A stretch of 64,000 bases of DNA, from contig CAJNOI010000140.1 of assembly GCA_905250115.1 (NCBI GenBank), positions 97,307 to 161,306 of the forward strand, written 5' to 3'. Positions 44,233 to 54,165 of the stretch are shown here, one piece after another. Under the pieces are notes generated by a model that did no database searches, was not told the DNA's origin, and saw nothing but the letters and a program-made list of their open reading frames with translations. The stretch comes from Adineta steineri. Lineage: Eukaryota; Rotifera; Eurotatoria; Adinetida; Adinetidae. A program made the position numbers and the translations under genes. Each line of letters opens with the position of its first letter. Positions within the stretch are counted from its first letter, which is position 1.

Positions 44233-46419
44233 TTATAGCCATACCAGAAGTGTACATCTAGTTTCCGTATTAGGAATTTCCGTTCGAAAAGAACGAGTAT
44301 TTGAATTCTGTAGAGCACGCAATCTTTCATCATATGATCTACCTTCTTGGAATCCATCGAGGATGAGAAAACTTAATTTTGCGAGACCATTGATAAGTAT
44401 ATGTGCCACTTCAATGATTTCACAAAACCAACCATTTAGTTGTATGACTTGCAAATGAGGTAGTCGTTCGACAATTGAATAAGCAATGTCTAACAAATTT
44501 GATTGTTTCCAATCCATAAAAAGATTGAGTTGTCGTAAACCATTTGACGTGAGCATGTCACACAAAGAATTGTCGTTAAGGAGATCGATTAAAGTTTCCT
44601 CTTTCAACCTAATTTCAGTATCAAATTCTAATCTATAATGCAGTTCTAGAGTGCGTAGATTCGTCACTTGCGAAAAGAGAAGATGAAGATGATTTCGATT
44701 GAATGGTTCGGCAATACTAAGTGTTGTAACTTGATGCCAAGGAACTATGGGTGGTGAAAAAGAAAGAAATTCATCGTTCATTCTATCGTACATTTCACTC
44801 ATAATAATCACGTCGCAGCGAATCAATTGATTGTTGAAGACAAATCCATTATATGGCCACGGAGTTCGTCTAAATTCAAAAAATGTGTTTAATAATATAA
44901 AAGTAATTGTCTATCTATACCCATGAACAACATTTTCACGTAGATAGGAATAGACACATAAAGATTTATCCATTCTTGGTACTGTTAACGCTCGAATAGA
45001 ATACTGATCTTCTTCTAAAGATAGTTCTAACTCAAGTGGCACTGGTCCTTTCATCTGTTGAAATGTGTCGGATAAAATTTTGCTTGTTTCTAATATTGAC
45101 GCCACTGTTTTAACAGACCATTTAACATCAAACGAATATATAAACATTGACTGGAAAGCATCAACTGTAAGTTGTGAAGAACGTGGAGACCAGACAACCG
45201 TGCCGATAATCTGAACTTTATTAATGAAAATAAAACATCACGTTCAAATAATTCATTAATCGATTCCGGATTCATCATAGAAGTAAACCATGTTATTTTT
45301 AGGCAGTACAAATTTGGAGCAAGACGTTTATTAATGGGAATGATTCGACTAAAATGAATTAATAAAATTACATTGTAACAAAAAAAAATGCATTACTTAT
45401 ATTATTTAAATATTTCATAGCACGTACAATTTTCTTTCATTTATCTATTCGATCGTACGTCAGTCTTAATATTATTCCTGTATATTTATTGTGTTCATTC
45501 AAAAATAGTCAATTATATTACATCAACTATTTAAAATCGCCTCCTTTCTATTCTTAATATTTGACTCTAAAAATGATTAGATATCGTCTCTCTTATCATT
45601 CGTTTTACATTCAGTTTATAAGTTAAAATATACATGACGATTAAAGAAAGACACTTACTTGTAATCACTATGTCTTAGTGGATGATTTATAGGTAGCCAA
45701 AGATCAGTCCGTTTATAGTTGAGTTTTTCCAATTGAGGAACATGTTCAAATAAATGTGACAAAAAGCTTGGTGAGCAATAAATTGTAAGTGATCGTAAAT
45801 TTAAAAGACCAATTTGAACAGGCATAAAAGTTCTGTTAGGTGGTAGAACAAACTCACGGTCTAAAGTAGAGTGTATGTATCGACTGAAAAGTAGCTGACA
45901 TTCACGTAATGAAGGAAATACGTGAAAAATTCGTTCATAATATACACCTTCAGGCACACCTATAAACGTATCAGAAGCACGATCAACATTTGAAAAGCTT
46001 ACACAAAATACGATGAGAGAATTAATTGGTGATAATGAGTTAAGAATCAATTCAAAACAACAGCGTTGAATATCGATTAAAGATAAATGACGAAGATTAA
46101 TAAATGTAGATACATGTTTAGCTAACCAAAAACCATTTGAGATAGCTAATGTATCTGAAGCACATAATGAAATAAGACGACTGGATATGTTCGATTGTGA
46201 TAAATGTCTATAATAAAATTCAGTCGCTGCTATGCTCATTCCGTTCAAACCCAAGTAAACGGGAATAAGTGATAGATTATCCATAATAGCAGCAAATCGG
46301 GAATTAAGATTAGAAAAAACATTAAATACTTCATGAAGCTGGAAATAAATAAATATCTCTAGAAATATTTCGACAGAGAGATTCTCTAATGTTGTTACCA
46401 TAGTTTGTTTTAATGTCAC
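44233..46419 (-). CDS. F-box/LRR-type protein with one probable frameshift
   Basis: Exons 46419-45659, 45348-44921 and 44869-44233; introns of 310 and 51 bp with GTAAGT and GTATAG donors. Exon 1 begins with an F-box (TLENLSVEIFLEIFIYFQL, residues 10-28) and runs into LRR-like strands. Exon 2 opens in frame (NRIIPINKRLAPNLYCLKI) but near 45250 the coding frame moves by one base: the first frame ends at a stop at 45090, while the neighbouring frame continues with VVWSPRSSQLTVDAFQS and joins exon 3 correctly. Exon 3 adds LRR segments (LRQLNLFMDW, LQVIQLNGWF). Either the assembly has an error here or the gene is a young pseudogene. Role by family: SCF adaptor. Confidence 0.7.
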
Positions 46420-46699
46420 CTTACTGAATATTATGCATCATTCTTATATAATGACATAATAAACAATAATACAAAGCATTATTGTTTTTTCTTCCAACAG
46501 TCAGCGCGCAAGAAGATAATATAATTATTTCTATTCGTTAGCTTAATAGGTCATTGTGTATACAGATTATCTTGTCTTTTTTCTTTTGATTATTTCTTTC
46601 AATAGCGTGTTTATTATAAGAGGTTTCAATAAAAAATTTCCGATAGAGGTTAAACAGGTAAAGAAAGATGAATTAACTTATTTAGATTTAAAACACAAA

Positions 46700-46985
46700 T
46701 ACCCATGTCAAAGACGTACGGTAGGAAACGATCGGATTCCGTGATTTTCCTGAGCATTCCGTAGGAAAACACGGGAAATCCATAGGAAAATGGAAGCAGT
46801 ATTCCGGTGATCGGATCCGGTGACCAAATCCGCTCAGCTCCATCCGGAACTGATGTCAGGAGCAAATTCCGGGCATTTTCCGGCAGGGTTCCTGCCAGAA
46901 ACGGTGAGTTTCCTGAGGGTTTTAACCGGAAGTTCTGGGAATACTGCTCCAGGAATCATCGTCCTGGGTAATATCAAGTCTCATG
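46700..46985. repeat. GC-rich, CCGG/TTCC-rich island
   Basis: Many near-repeats of TTCCGG, GGAAA and CCGGAA (ATTCCGGTGATCGGATCCGG, AAATTCCGGGCATTTTCC) in an AT-rich setting. It shares word content with the 690-bp element at 56406 and sits directly beside the end of the right duplication arm. No complete inverted-repeat boundaries were found. Confidence 0.5.
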
Positions 46986-47059
46986 TTGGAGTATAGTCCT
47001 ATGTGTACTTTCGCTGTTTATATTTCATTAAAACTTGTACATTATTCTATTTAAAAAAT

Positions 47060-49545
47060 ATTTTTGTCAGTGAAAGAAATATAACACTTACAATCGATTA
47101 TGTGTTACAGATACCCAACCATGATTAGATATTGATAGTTTGATGCTGATTATGCGATGGAAGATATATTTCTTCTATGTCATTGATATTAGGTTGAACA
47201 ATATTCTAGAAAAGCTCATAAATTGGAATTATCTATATATCTTAATAAACTGTTTAACAACTAGTTAAATATTAGAATCAATAGTTTTGATAAAATCTAT
47301 CTCTTGAACTTGTATGTGTTAATTTCTCTTGATTAAAAATAATAGTCATTCACGTTGACATCCTGTATATGATATTGACAATATTATATTGGTGAAGATG
47401 ATGAATATGATGATAATTCTCTTTGTTTATTCGTAGAAAAACACACGCTATATATAGGATGGTGAATCATCCTGTTATTACTATGTCCAACAGAGGGTCA
47501 AAAGAACACCATGAGGGAAGCTTCCATAACATATACTAGCACATGTAATTGACAGGAAAGGAAAAATCCATGAACGGTATGGACGAGAAGACATAGAAGA
47601 AGATGATGAATCACACTACATATGATATATGAATATGTGACAACAGATCGAACGAAACTATATATATATGACGTAAGAAAGAAGTGAAGAAAGATGATGA
47701 TACTATCTAACATATTTCTACTGTTTTATTAGCATATATCAAGAGATGAATTATGATTTAATTTAAAATACTTGGTACTTACAAATCGATATAAGTACTT
47801 TTAATACATACCAATAATATACCCATGCAAGTAATTACTTTTTTTTCCTTTTTGTTTTTTTTTTTTTGCATTCAATTTATTGTACCATGAAGGGTTCACA
47901 AATTAAATAGAAAGAGAAATGATAACGACTTTAGATAATTACGAAAACAGGACATTTGTTTTATCATTATACAACAGTTAGGAGATGAAAAGATGTGTAT
48001 ATGTACTTTTGTACTAGTTAAGAATAGAGAGAAAGAGAGAAAATAAAGCGAAGAAAAACATATACGTCGGGAGTATGAAGTAGTATGTATATATATATAT
48101 AAAAGTTAGTGACATCTTTTAAAGTGATAAATTTTCAGAGGTTAAACATGCATATTAAATTATTTCATTCGTTTCTAGTTTATCCAGTAGTCTGATAAGT
48201 GAAGATATATGTATTGAGAGATGTATTTCATCTTATTTTATTTTCTTTTTCTTTTAGTTAGTAATGAATTTGTCGGTATGTATATTATATCGATGAGATA
48301 TTAAATTTTATACATTTATACATTTAGTTATTAATGATGAACAACAACGAACTTAATTATTTATTATTGTGATTCAAGGTGGTTGAAGAAAGAATTTATA
48401 TACAAATTTATTAAGGTACAGTGAATTTTCTTTGAAATAGTTGAGTTGTTCCTTTTGAGTGCTTTGAAAAATCCCCCAGTCCTTTAAGGAATGTTGAGCT
48501 CTTTTAGCTAATCTGTCAGGGAAGAAACTATGAGAGTAATTACTTACCAACATCATCGACTTTCATCATATTGAATAGTTAATAAAGAAAAAAATGAATA
48601 AATCTAGATATATAAAGTCATACATCTATGTTTACAAGATATCGTGAAGACTTTCTTAATATTCATCATTAAAGTAAAAGATTATTTAACTCTTTTTTTG
48701 ATGAAGAAAAATAATACTAATTATTTCTATTAAGGTACATGTCTGCTACAATTTTAGATACAACAATGTAGAGAATATCTTATGTGTGAATGATAACAAT
48801 TATTAATTAAAATATTAGATATTTCTTATCTGATTAAATGCTTATTATAAATGGAGAACAGAAGTATTAAAAGTTTTTATTTTCGAGGATAAAAAATAAA
48901 ATCGATTAGAAATGGTTAATTTTAAGAGTTATTAACGTCTAGTTCTGTTTTTCTAAAATAGAATTCCATAAAAAAAATAAATAGTTAGTCGTAATAACAA
49001 CAAAAATATTAATGTATTTATCTAAAAAAAATGATTCAATATATATATGATATATTCATTAGTAACACATGTCTTCGGAATAATTAAAAAAAATATTCTA
49101 TTCGATCGAATCAGTTTAATTCTGTGATTATAAAATATCACATGTTTAATTAATAATAAATTATCTTAGTCCAGCTCTAACATCATACTTATTCTTTGAA
49201 AATATATTTGACATTCAATCTATAAATAGAAATCATATTTCAGTGTGAACTTGGTGGAATAAATGTTATTTTGAATAGAGTCATAAAAATATACGTTTTG
49301 TTGAGACTTTTAGATATATGAATTCTATCACACTCGATTTTGTCTATTCATATACAACTATATATAAACTCTGATTTCGACTAGGTTCTTGTTATTAGAT
49401 TAGAATATTTCTAATAAAGACAAATTCATCAAGAAGTAATGAGAATATTAATGAAATATAAAAGTGAATTATTATATTTTCAACGTTTTAATTAATTAAA
49501 ATATTACATAACTTTACTCAACGTTTAATAGTAATACTAATTTTC
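47060..49545. repeat. Right arm of the inverted segmental duplication
   Basis: The reverse complement matches 34825-36336 block by block, including exon 1 of the mucin-like gene at 47085-47190 (its minus strand reads MSLKK-free but similar HNQHQ-type sequence with changes). The arm is longer because of a 694-bp retrocopy (47841-48534) and about 350 bp of extra sequence near 47385-47735. Exons 2-3 of the gene are absent, so this copy of exon 1 is dead. Confidence 0.85.
47841..48534 (-). mobile_element. Polyadenylated retrocopy (5'-truncated processed sequence)
   Basis: On the minus strand the insert begins near 48534 and reads through a short coding-like stretch (LAKRAQHSLKDWGIFQSTQK, then KEQLNYFKENSLYLNKF) to a stop at 48374. 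A long AT-rich, 3'-UTR-like part follows, ending in AATAAA (47881-47876) and an interrupted A-run (T-run on plus, 47841-47867). The direct repeat AGTAATTACTT at 47830-47840 and 48535-48545 is an 11-bp target-site duplication. The matching site in the left arm (near 35800) holds the sequence once, with no insert. It may be a retroposed mRNA end or the tail of a non-LTR element; the source gene is not in the window. Confidence 0.8.
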
Positions 49546-49841
49546 TTTTTATTATTTGAATAAAATGACGATAATTAATAGATTAAAAATGTATTTGTTA
49601 ATAATTATTAAAACATATCATTCAAATATATTTGTTATTTGAACTAATAAAACAATAAACTTTTGTAAACTTTAAAATAAATTTTTTTCTCTATTCATTC
49701 ATACTTACATATATATATATATATCTTTCGTTTTCTCTCGCTATACCAGACGAATCTATAGAGTGAGCCCGTCATATTCGTCTAGTTAAATTCATTTTTC
49801 CATCAGTAAGTTAATAAATTTTTCTTTATTTATATTTAAAA

Positions 49842-50069
49842 ATGGCAACACCAATGGTAATTCTCGTCTTGGGTGGTAATGGAATAACTTTTTTTGATGA
49901 GCACTATCATCTGAAGTTATATGTAATTAAAAATGATAATATGAAACTATCAATCAAAACGGAATGCACAGACTATCTACCAAGAGCTATCAAACTAAAC
50001 CTACCGTGCAAACACATCCCTGAAGACCAAAAAACTGATCGTCTTTTGCTCCATTTATACGTTGAATAA
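49842..50069 (+). CDS. Orphan small-protein family, copy 1 (truncated)
   Basis: A 75-residue frame: MATPMVILVLGGNGITFF, then HYHLKLYVIKNDNMKLSIK, then DYLPRAIKLNLPCKH and EDQKTDRLLLHLYVE. Relatives at 50560 and 53110 continue past LYxEL for some 40 residues, but here a TAA follows Glu, and a G/C palindrome starts 8 bases later. The family is not one I know; the fold looks like alternating strands. A run of TA repeats and an upstream TATA region near 49715 precede it. It may still be expressed as a short form. Confidence 0.45.
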   Translation: MATPMVILVLGGNGITFFDEHYHLKLYVIKNDNMKLSIKTECTDYLPRAIKLNLPCKHIPEDQKTDRLLLHLYVE

Positions 50070-50077
50070 GTGGATTT

Positions 50078-50130
50078 AGTGTGTGGGTGTGAGTATTTTA
50101 CTTCACTCTCATCCACACCCACATCCTCAA
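50078..50130. repeat. Telomere-like G/C palindrome at a gene end, copy 16
   Basis: TAGTGTGTGGGTGTGAGT, spacer ATTTTACTTCACTCTC, then ATCCACACCCACATCCTCAA. Its spacer is nearly the same as in copies 17 and 18. Confidence 0.8.
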
Positions 50131-50559
50131 AAATATCATATTATTATCGTGTTCGATTGAAACTGATCCGAAAAATAATTCGTTATTATGGTGTGTCGTT
50201 TCGTCATGTCAAATTTTAAGGTGATGAGATGGTTACCGGTGTTAAATTAGAACAAAGTCGTCGATAATATGAAGACATTTTACCGTTGTATTGTTTCGAC
50301 AAGAAGAATTACGGACGATTCAGGAAATAAACTTTTTCTCCTCTTTAGCGTCTATTTTCTTCTTTCTTGCAGGGGGAAGGGTGTTACGATATGAAATATC
50401 ATGACATTTATACCGCAGTTATTTTCTTACGTATTTTTCTTGTTGTTATTCATATATATATGCGTTTAGTTATATAAAGAAAAAGGTTGGTTATGCCTCG
50501 CAAGAAGTGAACTCGATGTCTTCTCTTTAATATATATAACGAAGTACAACAATAAACAC

Positions 50560-50853
50560 TACCATCTTAACTTGTATATTATCGATAAAGATAATACCAG
50601 AGCATTAATTAAAACAGAAGCCATCAATTACTTGCCTCAGACAATAAAGATTAACTTACCATACAATAATATTAACGATATAGATGACAAAGAAAAGCAG
50701 CGCACGTTATTTTATTTATATGGGGAGTTAGTGGAAGCGATGGAAGAAAAGATAAAAATAAAAATAATTGATAAAATTCCATTTAAACCATTGAATTTTA
50801 ATAGGCTTCTTTCAGTCAATTTTCGAGATGCAAGTCCTGCTGAACAAAATTAA
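50560..50853 (+). CDS. Orphan small-protein family, copy 2 (5' end unclear)
   Basis: The frame reads KYNNKHYHLNLYIIDKDN, then TEAINYLPQTIKINLPYNN, then RTLFYLYGELVEAM and FNRLLSVNFRDASPAEQN. It lines up with copy 1 but has the complete C-terminal half. No ATG opens the frame; a short upstream exon is likely but not found between 50131 and 50559, which otherwise looks empty. Function unknown. Confidence 0.45.
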   Translation, partial: YHLNLYIIDKDNTRALIKTEAINYLPQTIKINLPYNNINDIDDKEKQRTLFYLYGELVEAMEEKIKIKIIDKIPFKPLNFNRLLSVNFRDASPAEQN

Positions 50854-50965
50854 TTAAGTACTTAATTTATCGAAGAGTATTTTTTATTTTATTTTAAATA
50901 AAATTAATTTTTTATTTTAGACATCAGTTTATTATTTATTATATCTTACTGTTTATTATGACTTA

Positions 50966-51025
50966 ACGGTGTGGGTATTCTATTTCACTCTCATCTACAC
51001 CCATCCACCCACACCCACACCCTCG
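50966..51025. repeat. Telomere-like G/C palindrome, copy 17
   Basis: AACGGTGTGGGTATTC, then TATTTCACTCTCATCTACAC, then a long C arm (CCATCCACCCACACCCACAC). The left arm is short. Confidence 0.75.
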
Positions 51026-51148
51026 TTTATGGACTCCATAACGCTCGATCTAGGTATGTGTTATGTGTGAAAAAAACATGTCGTATTTACCTGAATGTTC
51101 TCTTTTTGAAATTAAAGTAATATATTTTTCTTTTGTTTCAGATTTAAA

Positions 51149-51235
51149 ATGAAAAATCAAGTGATCCTTATAGCAGATTTGAGAGGAATGAGTGTAACGA
51201 ATTTTGATATGAATAAATATATTGTTGTTAAATAA
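51149..51235 (+). pseudogene. Orphan small-protein family, copy 3 (N-terminal stub)
   Basis: A 28-residue frame (MKNQVILIADLRGMSVTN, then YIVVK) resembles the first 30 residues of copy 1 and then stops. A possible intron acceptor (TTTCAG) lies 7 bases upstream of the ATG. Probably a remnant. Confidence 0.35.
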
Positions 51236-51466
51236 GGATAGAATATTCGTTACTTGCTGCAGACTTTATTTTATTTGTGATCACAAAGAGAAATTGGAAG
51301 AGTAGCGTTACCGCTATCCTCGGTATTACACGATGTTCACTACACTACTACATTATTCCAATTCTGTCTTTACAACATAAAACACACGCTTTATATACGC
51401 ACACAAGATAGAATAGAAAAAGAGATAGAACATACATTCTATTCATTACGTAAGAGTGACTTAATT

Positions 51467-51808
51467 ATGTCTGTCGGCATCGTCACGACACTCGACGGAA
51501 CATCGCTAATACAGCTGTCACATCAGTCTAATAATGTATGCGTGATAGTATTACCATATTACATAACATCAAGGACGATGTACTATTTCCTTCCACGAGA
51601 AGAGGAAAGAAAGAAAATCATAAGAAGAGGAAACGTGAAATGTGAATTAGAAAAAGGATGTCCAGCCAGTATTGGCACAATGAGATTCTTCGAAAAGCAC
51701 TACCAGTTCAACGTTTGTTTAATCGGTAGTGATAACTCAAAATTATCAGTCAAAAAGCCGATAATATTGGTTGTTTTTTACAAGCAGAAGAAGAAAGTGA
51801 AGAAATAA
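51467..51808 (+). CDS. Orphan small-protein family, diverged copy 4
   Basis: A 113-residue frame. The first half (MSVGIVTTLDGTSLIQLS, then YYFLPREEERKKII) has no counterpart; the second half (MRFFEKHYQFNVCLIGSD, then NSKLSVKK) matches the HYHLNLYVI...NMKLSIK block of copy 1 before ending in a Lys-rich tail. It may be two fused remnants. A Ser/Cys/acid-rich promoter-like region with repeated ACACGC words precedes it. Function unknown. Confidence 0.35.
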   Translation: MSVGIVTTLDGTSLIQLSHQSNNVCVIVLPYYITSRTMYYFLPREEERKKIIRRGNVKCELEKGCPASIGTMRFFEKHYQFNVCLIGSDNSKLSVKKPIILVVFYKQKKKVKK

Positions 51809-51839
51809 ATATTTTTTGTAAAAAAGAAAAATACTCCCC

Positions 51840-52701
51840 TAATATTCCCACAAATAAATCACTACCAGAATCATTTACTAAATAATTGTTGTACATAAAT
51901 AACATTAAATCCACTAAAGATAAGCAATCATACGCTGCATATTTAATTAAACGATTGTGATACATGGACGAGTAATTTTTCGTCTAACCCAATTGACCAT
52001 GAACGACAAGTATCTCGCTTTGATAAATATTTATGTAAAGTATACGCCAGACCGTTCTGTAACCTCCATAATTGATTGTTTGTAATTTTTATACGATTAA
52101 TTTTCGATGAAGAAAAATATAATTCAAACATTGATGCTGATGCATGAATAACTACTAAATCATCATTATTATTTTTGACATTATCAGCTTCATTTGTTCT
52201 ATTCAAAATACATCAAACCATTTTGCAAATAACGCTTGAACATCAATTACATGTGAAAATATAGATGATGTAAACAATTGATATCGTTCCAATTTTTGTA
52301 ATTCAGATTCCACTGGTCCTACGAGTAAAGGTAAGTTTTTTTTACGAAATTAAGTTAAAGCACTGTACTGATGGATTAGGTAAAAAACAAGTTTCTATTA
52401 ATAACATAGAAGATGATGATGAAGCAGTTGAAGGTAACACTAATAGTTGTATAAGTGCGGGTGTATAACTATGAATATCTGCTTCTGTATCGAGAATAAA
52501 ATAAATTGCATTTTTAGCAATATTCAATAAATAAATTAACTCATTTTCTAATGTATTATAATTAATAAAATAAAGGTTAAACGATGTTGCTGGAACATAT
52601 GCAGGAAGTTTTTCTTCATAGAACTTCTCTTTTTCTTCATTTTTCATAAAATAGCAACCATTCTTAAATATCAAAGTAGATAAAATTGTTAATTTTTCCA
52701 A
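51840..52701 (-). pseudogene. Relic of a DEDD-type 3'-5' exonuclease-like gene
   Basis: Three minus-strand pieces in different frames read in order. First is AIYFILDTEADIHSYTPALI with the DxE of ExoI (near 52490). Then comes LVGPVESELQKLERYQLF (near 52300). The third has NQLWRLQNGLAYTLHKYLS followed by LIKYAAYDCLSLVDLMLF, which carries the YxxxD of ExoIII (near 51930). Family knowledge: RNase D/WRN-like exonucleases use these acidic residues to hold two metals. Frameshifts near 52345, 52205 and 51960 separate the pieces, so it is not functional. Which exonuclease subfamily it came from is unclear. Confidence 0.55.
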
Positions 52702-52991
52702 ATACGTAATATTTTTACATAAGAACCATTAAATAATAACCAGGAAATAATGACCTTATGATATACGGTACAAGAATTTGTATTGATATAATCAAGAATA
52801 TTATTTTTTTATTCGAATTCAAGGTTTTATTTCTGATCTACCTGCGAAATCTCTATTTTTTGAAAACGATTCATTTTAATGGAAGCCGTGCTTGTACGTG
52901 GTGCGTTACTTGTGGTACGTTTATATTTGTTGAGATTTTTTTCTTGTTATTGTCTTTCGTTCCGTATGCGTTATAATATATTAATCTAAGT

Positions 52992-53085
52992 TTAGGGCGT
53001 AGGTATTTTATTTCACCCTCATTCACACCCACCCACAACCACAGCAACATCCACAGCTACAACCCACAACCACACCCACAGCTTT
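52992..53085. repeat. Telomere-like G/C palindrome with long C arm, copy 18
   Basis: AGTTTAGGGCGTAGGT, spacer ATTTTATTTCACCCTC, then an 80-base C-rich arm of CACCCACCCACAACCACAGC-type units. The orphan-family fragment at 53110 begins about 25 bases later. Confidence 0.75.
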
Positions 53086-53109
53086 ATTATTTGGATATTT
53101 TCCTACTGA

Positions 53110-53375
53110 CAAAATGATGATACTCAATTATCAATTACAATTGAAAGTACGGATTGTTTTTGCCACGCACAATAAAATTCAACTTGCCATGCAAATACAA
53201 TGCTGAAGATCAAAAAAATGATCGAACTTTGTTTCATTTATACATTGAGTTAGCTAATTCAGTCGACGAGCAAAAAATTTCCATTCAGGTCATCAAGTTT
53301 GAATAGATTGTTTGTAATGAATATGCATAACACAAATCGTGATCCAGCATCATCGTCTGCTGAAACAAATGTTAA
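53110..53375 (+). pseudogene. Orphan small-protein family, copy 5 (5'-truncated, frameshifted)
   Basis: NDDTQLSITIESTDC, then after a one-base shift FLPRTIKFNLPCKYNAEDQK, then RTLFHLYIELANSVDEQKI, and after a second shift LNRLFVMNMHNTNRDPASSS. It matches copies 1 and 2 but lacks the first 30 residues, which is exactly the part that would lie in the G/C palindrome just upstream. Confidence 0.55.
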
Positions 53376-53811
53376 CAATAAAACTATGCAGAATGAAAGT
53401 TAATCACATCATTTATCTACATCAAGCAATCAACATAATCAAGTACTTAGTTAATAAAACAATATTTTCTATTGTATTCTTAGTAAAATTAATTTTTTAT
53501 TTTAGGCCCAACTTTATCTACCCACGTATAAACAAAAACACTTATCTCTATTATAGATGCCTTTCTTTATTGTTCTATGTACTACTTTCAGTACTATTGT
53601 TTTTGTTATATTCTAGCAGCCAGTGTGACTTTGATAAAAAAAGAAAATAAAAAGAAAAAAACAATTCTATAGCATTAATTCATTCTTTAAATTAAAGACC
53701 AAACTCTTACTATTATTTTTCTAAGTTTGCAAACGACTATTGACGAAATATTTAATGTATCATAAATTACTTCAGTATTCTATTACCATTTTACAGTCAT
53801 GAAAAACCATC
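53376..53811. other. Intergenic, no gene seen
   Basis: AT-rich flank; short hydrophobic frames without homology. Confidence 0.35.
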
Positions 53812-53870
53812 TTGAGGGTGTGGGTGTGGATACTGTATTCATCTGGCATCCGCAACCTCAACCAGGTCAT
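53812..53870. repeat. Telomere-like G/C palindrome at a gene break, copy 19
   Basis: CATCTTGAGGGTGTGGGTGT, a spacer of about 15 bases, then GGCATCCGCAACCTCAACCA, a decayed C arm. The left boundary AACCATCTTGAGGG is shared with copy 7. Confidence 0.7.
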
Positions 53871-53879
53871 AATAATGAA

Positions 53880-54165
53880 TAACATGTTCCATAAAATCGA
53901 AAAAGTGACAGAAGTGTAACAAAAATGTTGCATGTACAAGTCTCGATTGTGATATTATTAAGTTTATCTTTTTCTATAATGATATTTTATTTTGCATGGG
54001 CATTCTGTGAACAAAAATCTGCTATTCAACAAATTACCGAAGGATTCTTATTTAATATCTTTCTTTTCATGGTATTTGTATTAAATTGTCTTTCATTTTT
54101 TTCTCTGTACACTTAATGGAATTGTTTTTCGGCAAACGTTTCTTAATATCGAAAAGGAGATAATG
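53880..54165 (+). pseudogene. GPCR stump (from helix 6 to the C-terminal tail)
   Basis: SDRSVTKMLHVQVSIVILLS is the entry to helix 6 of bdelloid rhodopsin-like receptors; KSAIQQITEGFLFNIF and FVLNCLSFFSLYT form helix 7, and after a one-base frameshift NGIVFRQTFLNIEK is the expected tail. Helices 1-5 are missing. As with the stump at 27873, the break lies just after a G/C palindrome. Confidence 0.6.
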
